Positions 55,309 to 64,000 of a DNA stretch of 64,000 nt are shown one piece after another (positions within the stretch are counted from its first letter, which is position 1; every line of letters starts with the position of its first letter). This stretch comes from Okapia johnstoni (taxonomy: Eukaryota > Chordata > Mammalia > Artiodactyla > Giraffidae). Below the pieces are notes generated by a model. It searched no databases. It was not told the origin of the DNA and saw nothing but the letters and a program-made list of their open reading frames with translations. Where the stretch lies: the NCBI GenBank assembly GCA_024291935.2, contig CM044306.1, positions 1,550,001 through 1,614,000 on the forward strand. The letters run 5' to 3'. The translations under genes and the position numbers were made by a program.

Positions 55309-56491
55309 AAGATTAAATAATTTAATTCTTTAACGAATCGGTTTTTCTTCCCTTTCCCCTTTCCTTCTCTTCTCCATCCCCACTCACCCAGAAACTCCCG
55401 AATCCAAACCGGTGCGCAAGCATGAAAATTGACTGTGAATTAGGGGATGAGGGGATCACTGAAAGAATATGTTTGTTTTCAGTGTTTTCCAGTTCAGTTT
55501 GTCAGTGAATCTAAAATCCTTACTTTCAGGGTAATTGAGATGTACCAGATCTGTTTACTGAATGATGGAAGGAAAAGATTAAATCAAGTCAAAGAATTCC
55601 TTTTTGTGAAGGGTAGACTGGTTCTCTGGCCTTGAAACTATCCCAGACTGAATGGAAAATACTCCTAGGTCAGCATGCTCCTTGGTTTAAATTTAATAAG
55701 TGCATTCATATATTTAGGTGTGTGTCTGTGTTTTGCACACACACAAAGTCATTTCTAATATTTATTCCTCAGATTTCTGAGGCACGGGATGATTAATTCT
55801 GTTAGAATGGTGGACTTCGTTGCTCCATACCCTGCTGGCACGTGGAGTTATGCTGCTTCGTAGCACATACGCTTTGTCCAGATGCAGTAACCTCCCCCCG
55901 CAGCCCACTAGAATTTAGATATTTAACAGAATACAATTGAAGAGCATTTTCCTGCGTTGACTATACTGGTTGTAGATTAATTTTCCCTCTCAAACACTGG
56001 CTTATATGAAATCCTTTTTTAATGATATGAGTGTATTGATGTCATAAAATTGAAGTTGTATGATGTTAGTTTTCTTAACATTGCCTTCTCTCCAACCACA
56101 AATTGACAGCTGAACCCTTTCTGTATTTTTGTTAGGCCCTGACAAGTATATTTCTAGATGGGCTAAAACAGCATTGAGAAGCAGCATCTAGATCACCATT
56201 TAACGTGACCCTCAAGCAGCTGTCGTAATAGTGAGCGCCAGGAAAGACTGGAGAGAAGCTGAAATCTCTCCTTTCTTACCCTGTGGAATTTTACACAGAA
56301 GCCAGTGTTGCTGTTGAAGGACAAGTTTGTGAAGTGCAGACTCTTCACAGAGTCTATGGTTCAGAGTCTGTGGCCCTAGGTTCAGAGCTGTGACTTCATC
56401 CTGACACAGCCTAAAACGCAAACCCCAGATGAGGGTTTTTTCGTGAAAGCTCTACCAGTGTAGATAAGCAGCTCTGTGGTTTCCCCAGTCA

Positions 56492-56505
56492 CCACTAGAT
56501 GGAGA
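56492..56505 (+). promoter_or_regulatory. Partial CTCF-like motif
   Basis: CCACTAGATGGAGA agrees with the CTCF core CCASYAGRKGGCRS except for one key C. Read on the plus strand. Confidence 0.35.
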
Positions 56506-56799
56506 GCTTTTCACTGTCTTTGTTCACCTCAGAGTCATCAGTTACAGTTGACCCTCGTTCTTCAGGGAGGCTGTACTTGCGCCTTTTGCAGACCTATCTA
56601 CTAGCTGGGACGTGTTTGTACCCCCAGGTCAGCCTTGCAGCACTGTCTCAGTCATTCCCAGGCCGGAGCAGGGCGGAGGAGATGCACTCCTGCCCGACAC
56701 GCGCGCCTGGCCCGGGTCAGACGAGGCGGTACCCTACCTTCTCCTTTCAGACTTAGGTCTGTGATCCGGTGCCCTTTCTGTTGGTCTGTTTAATGCCAC

Positions 56800-56820
56800 T
56801 TTTTTTTTTTTTTTTTTTTT
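56800..56820. repeat. Poly(T) run, 21 bases
   Basis: Uninterrupted T run without a recognisable SINE next to it. Confidence 0.95.
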
Positions 56821-57127
56821 GCGTTTTTGAGCTGCTCTGTTGGCCCCCAGAGGAATGCTCTGCTTCTGGCTAGTGTTCCTGAGTGTAACTAGCTTCTCTC
56901 AGGCGTGAGTAGCAGTGCTGTTGGCCATGAGTGCAGCATTCATGAAGCAGCAATAGTAGCTGAGGTGTCTTTGCACACCCAACACAGACAACAAACAAGA
57001 TCATGGGTTGGTGGGTGGGCAAAAGTGTAATGAGAGGCTCTCGGGAACCTACAACCCTGTGTTTCCAACAGGAGCACGCAGCTCTCCCCCCGCTCACTGT
57101 CTCTGGTGACTTTGTCGACCCTTTTTT

Positions 57128-57285
57128 GGTGGTGGTTCTTCAGCTGCTCGGTCGTGTTTGACTCTCTGAGACCCCGTGGACTGTAGCACGCCAGGCTTCC
57201 CTGCCCTTCACCATCTCCCAGGGTTTGCTCAAACTCACATCCATTGAGTTGGTGATGCCATCCAGCCATCTCGTCCTCTGCCTAA
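57128..57285 (-). mobile_element. BovB/Bov-tA3-type 3' fragment, reverse
   Basis: GGTGGTTCTTCAGCTGCTCG, TGTAGCACGCCAGGCTTCCC and TCCATTGAGTTGGTGATGCC. Confidence 0.85.
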
Positions 57286-59129
57286 ACCACCATCAATAAG
57301 AGAAGCAACTGCACTTGTTAGAGTCTTCAAACCCAGACGCCCTCCGGGTGTGGGGAGGCCGAGTTCCCCCAGACCTCCCTCCACCAGCTCACGACCTCTG
57401 TTGCTTTTCATTGTTTTCCTTTGCCGTCAGTAGTAATGGCAGGAGGAAACAACAAGTTCTTACACAGAAGACAAGAGTTTTCAGTCATGGGTGTGTTGGA
57501 AGAACCTCATAGTTCCAAGATTTTTATGGTATTTTTGACAAATAGTGGAGTCTTAATTTTGGTATTAGTGAAAGAAGAATGGGGTGTTTAAGACAGGTGA
57601 GGCAGGAGGTACCTAGGTGCTGGGCACACCGGTCACTCAGTTCTGTTACTCTCAGTTCATGAAGTAGACCAGCGTCTTGTCTTTTATTATCGCAGGCCAC
57701 CTGAACACGAGAGGCTGGCTTGATATGAAGCTGGACTTAACCTGCCTGGGGCTCTGCCGTTTGGATTTTGAGACCGTGTGTTCTGTCCTTTGGCCGCTTC
57801 TGCCTTCGTGTTTCCCTACCGTTCCTCCGTGTGTCATTACCTGATTCCCCCCACTCCAAAAGGAGATGCTGGCTTAAAGCAAGAGAAATAGTTCATGAGG
57901 TGGGAGCCTCAGGGGCAGGGAGATGCCTCAGTGATGCAGGCCTCTGGGGTTAAGGTCCCTCTACTAAAGACTGGTTTTTGTTATAAAGCCAACAAACAGC
58001 TTCACGAGCTGGGTGCGTTTTTGTTTTGAGAGAACGCTTTGGCATGGCTGTGACTCCCTAGGTTGTGTGATTTTAGTTAGCCTTCCTGAGCCCCTTGGTT
58101 TCCTTGGCAGTCCGGATGAGGTGGGGTTTCTGTCTGTGGGGCGGGTCGGAGGCTGCATGCGGCAGGAGCTCGGGGAGCGGTCGTGGTGTCCACACCTTGG
58201 GAGCGTGGCAGTGGGGTCCCGGTGGGGCCGGAAGCCCGTCTAGAGTGTGTCCACGGGGCCATCTCTGGGTGCACGGCTGAGGTCATGGATGAAGTCCAGA
58301 GATGTCTTGACCTGAGACCCACCTCAGCCTCAGCGTCTTCCCACTCCCTCATCGCGAGCATCTGAGCCTCTGGCCTTTACCAGAAAAGCCGATCTGACGA
58401 CATCAGCCCTTGTTGCTCGCTGACCAATTCATACAGTACACCCGTTGTGTGTGTCGTCACGGGCTGTGAAGTGAGAAACAAACCCTCCTATTCAGACATG
58501 AGCAGGTCAGCAGAGGCAAGGCTGGGAGACAGGAAGTCCCCGAAATGGCCGGAGGCTTAGGAAGTAAAGTGGACCGAGTCCTGTCTGAGCGGGCGGCGGA
58601 GGGGAGGGCATCTAGAGTGTCAGACTGCTCCGGGCAGCCCGGTGCCCTTGGGGACTGGCGGGGGCACTGCCAGCTCTCACGGGAGCCAGCTCTGTGGCTG
58701 GCGGGCGGGCCCCGGCTGGCCTGCTGCAGGCCAGGCTCCTGTCCCTGCCGGAGCCGTCCTTGTGTTGTCCCGCTGCAGGACCCCGCTCGCTTTACCTTTT
58801 ATAGTTACCAATGTCAGTCCTGACGTCCTTGATGCCAGTTCTGTTGAGGTTTACTCTTGAGATGGAAACATCCTTTTCTGATACCCTGAGCAAATCCCTG
58901 TTATGTTTACCTCTTGTGATGACACGTCTGAGAAATCAGGACCAGGCAGAGGGGACGAGGACGGCTGTGTTGAGACTGGGCCACAGTGATTGGAACGTGA
59001 ATAGAAAGTGTGACGTGTGCTTGAGGCCCGCTGGAGAGGCACCATGTGTAGTTGCTTTTGTCTGTTTGTGAGACGCCAGATGTTTTTATGTGGATCAGGA
59101 ATCATCCTAGTGGCTACAATCAACACCCG
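57286..59129. other. Intergenic between the convergent genes
   Basis: GC-richer than the previous stretch, with no recognised repeat or gene. A longer FAM20A 3' UTR could extend into it, since a TTTATT (minus-strand AATAAA) also occurs near 57682. Confidence 0.5.
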
Positions 59130-59448
59130 GAGGTGTCCATCTGATGTCCCATTTTATTTGTGACAGTTAATGCTGTCCCTGGAGCCGGGCTTCCAGGCCA
59201 GACCCGTGTCCAGGTTCCCAGTGGGCTCAGCAGGTGTCTGTGGCCTTGATGGAGCAGAGCTTCCCGGAGGAGGGGAGCCAGGCCGGTGCTCCAAGGAGGG
59301 AGGCTCGCTGGGTCGCACTTCCGCTCTTTAAGAATCATCCTTTCGCCCTGCCTGCCTCGTGAGCTCCTAACCCAGGCCCCAGCCTGGGTCCACCGTCTGA
59401 GTCCACCGCGGCTCCAGCCCAGTTTCCGGGGTGTGCCTCCTCCAGCCA
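59130..59448 (-). other. FAM20A: FAM20A 3' UTR (short form)
   Basis: From the TAG at 59451-59449 to about 20 bases beyond the first AATAAA. The end is inferred. Confidence 0.55.
59153..59158 (-). terminator. FAM20A: FAM20A poly(A) signal AATAAA
   Basis: AATAAA on the minus strand, 291 bases after the stop codon. It is the first such signal downstream of the gene. Confidence 0.6.
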
Positions 59449-63999
<4,551 letters not shown>

Positions 64000-64000
64000 T

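Larger units (their letters stand above)
53085..55330 (+). other. PRKAR1A: PRKAR1A 3' UTR
   Basis: About 2.2 kb to the distal AATAAA. AT-rich after 53400 with no SINE, as expected for a conserved transcript end. The right edge is inferred from the last strong poly(A) signal. Confidence 0.7.
55331..57127. other. Intergenic between PRKAR1A and FAM20A
   Basis: No gene recognised. It holds a T21 run at 56800-56820 and a CTCF-like motif at 56492. Frames are short. Confidence 0.6.

Overview
The window is nuclear DNA from a ruminant, most likely cattle or a close bovid. Two observations support this: the interspersed repeats are BovB (RTE) LINEs, Bov-tA/Bov-A2 SINEs and CHR-type artiodactyl SINEs in high density, and the spliced PRKAR1A protein begins [14 protein letters not shown], the form I recall for bovine RI-alpha. 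The order WIPI1 (minus) - PRKAR1A (plus) - FAM20A (minus) is the order I know from human 17q24, so the region corresponds to bovine chromosome 19 (inference).

Layout. 1-7500: the first three coding exons of WIPI1 on the minus strand, with introns full of SINEs; the rest of WIPI1 lies left of the window. 7060-8350: a CpG island holding the WIPI1 start codon and a 92-bp GC-rich tandem repeat just upstream of it. 8350-37060: about 29 kb of intergenic DNA with no convincing gene. It holds nested LINE-1, BovB and SINE insertions, a five-copy 71-bp repeat with CCAAT motifs at 23.9 kb, a degenerate 2.6-kb BovB with recognisable endonuclease and reverse transcriptase at 31.2-33.8 kb, and a strong CTCF-like motif at 14.3 kb. 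37260-39730: the PRKAR1A CpG island, with two candidate leader exons, a perfect CRE and an inverted CCAAT box. Immediately downstream, in intron 1, is a ~780-bp C-rich minisatellite whose complement has G5 tracts. 41670-53084: the ten coding exons of PRKAR1A, which join without a break into a 380-residue protein. 53085-~55330: its 3' UTR with three AATAAA signals. 55.3-59.1 kb: the gap between two convergent genes. 59.1-63.94 kb: the last six exons of FAM20A on the minus strand, encoding the C-terminal 270 residues; the first exons lie right of the window.

The three genes are not an operon and act in separate processes. WIPI1 is a phosphoinositide-binding autophagy scaffold. PRKAR1A is the RI-alpha regulatory subunit that holds protein kinase A inactive until cAMP binds. 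FAM20A is a secretory-pathway pseudokinase that supports FAM20C in biomineralisation. The very long open frames near 37-39.8 kb and 7-8 kb on both strands are products of GC-rich DNA lacking stop codons and are not annotated as genes.

Exon boundaries were placed by matching translated exons to the protein families and checking AG/GT dinucleotides and codon phase by hand. Repeat boundaries are approximate, because no repeat library could be run.
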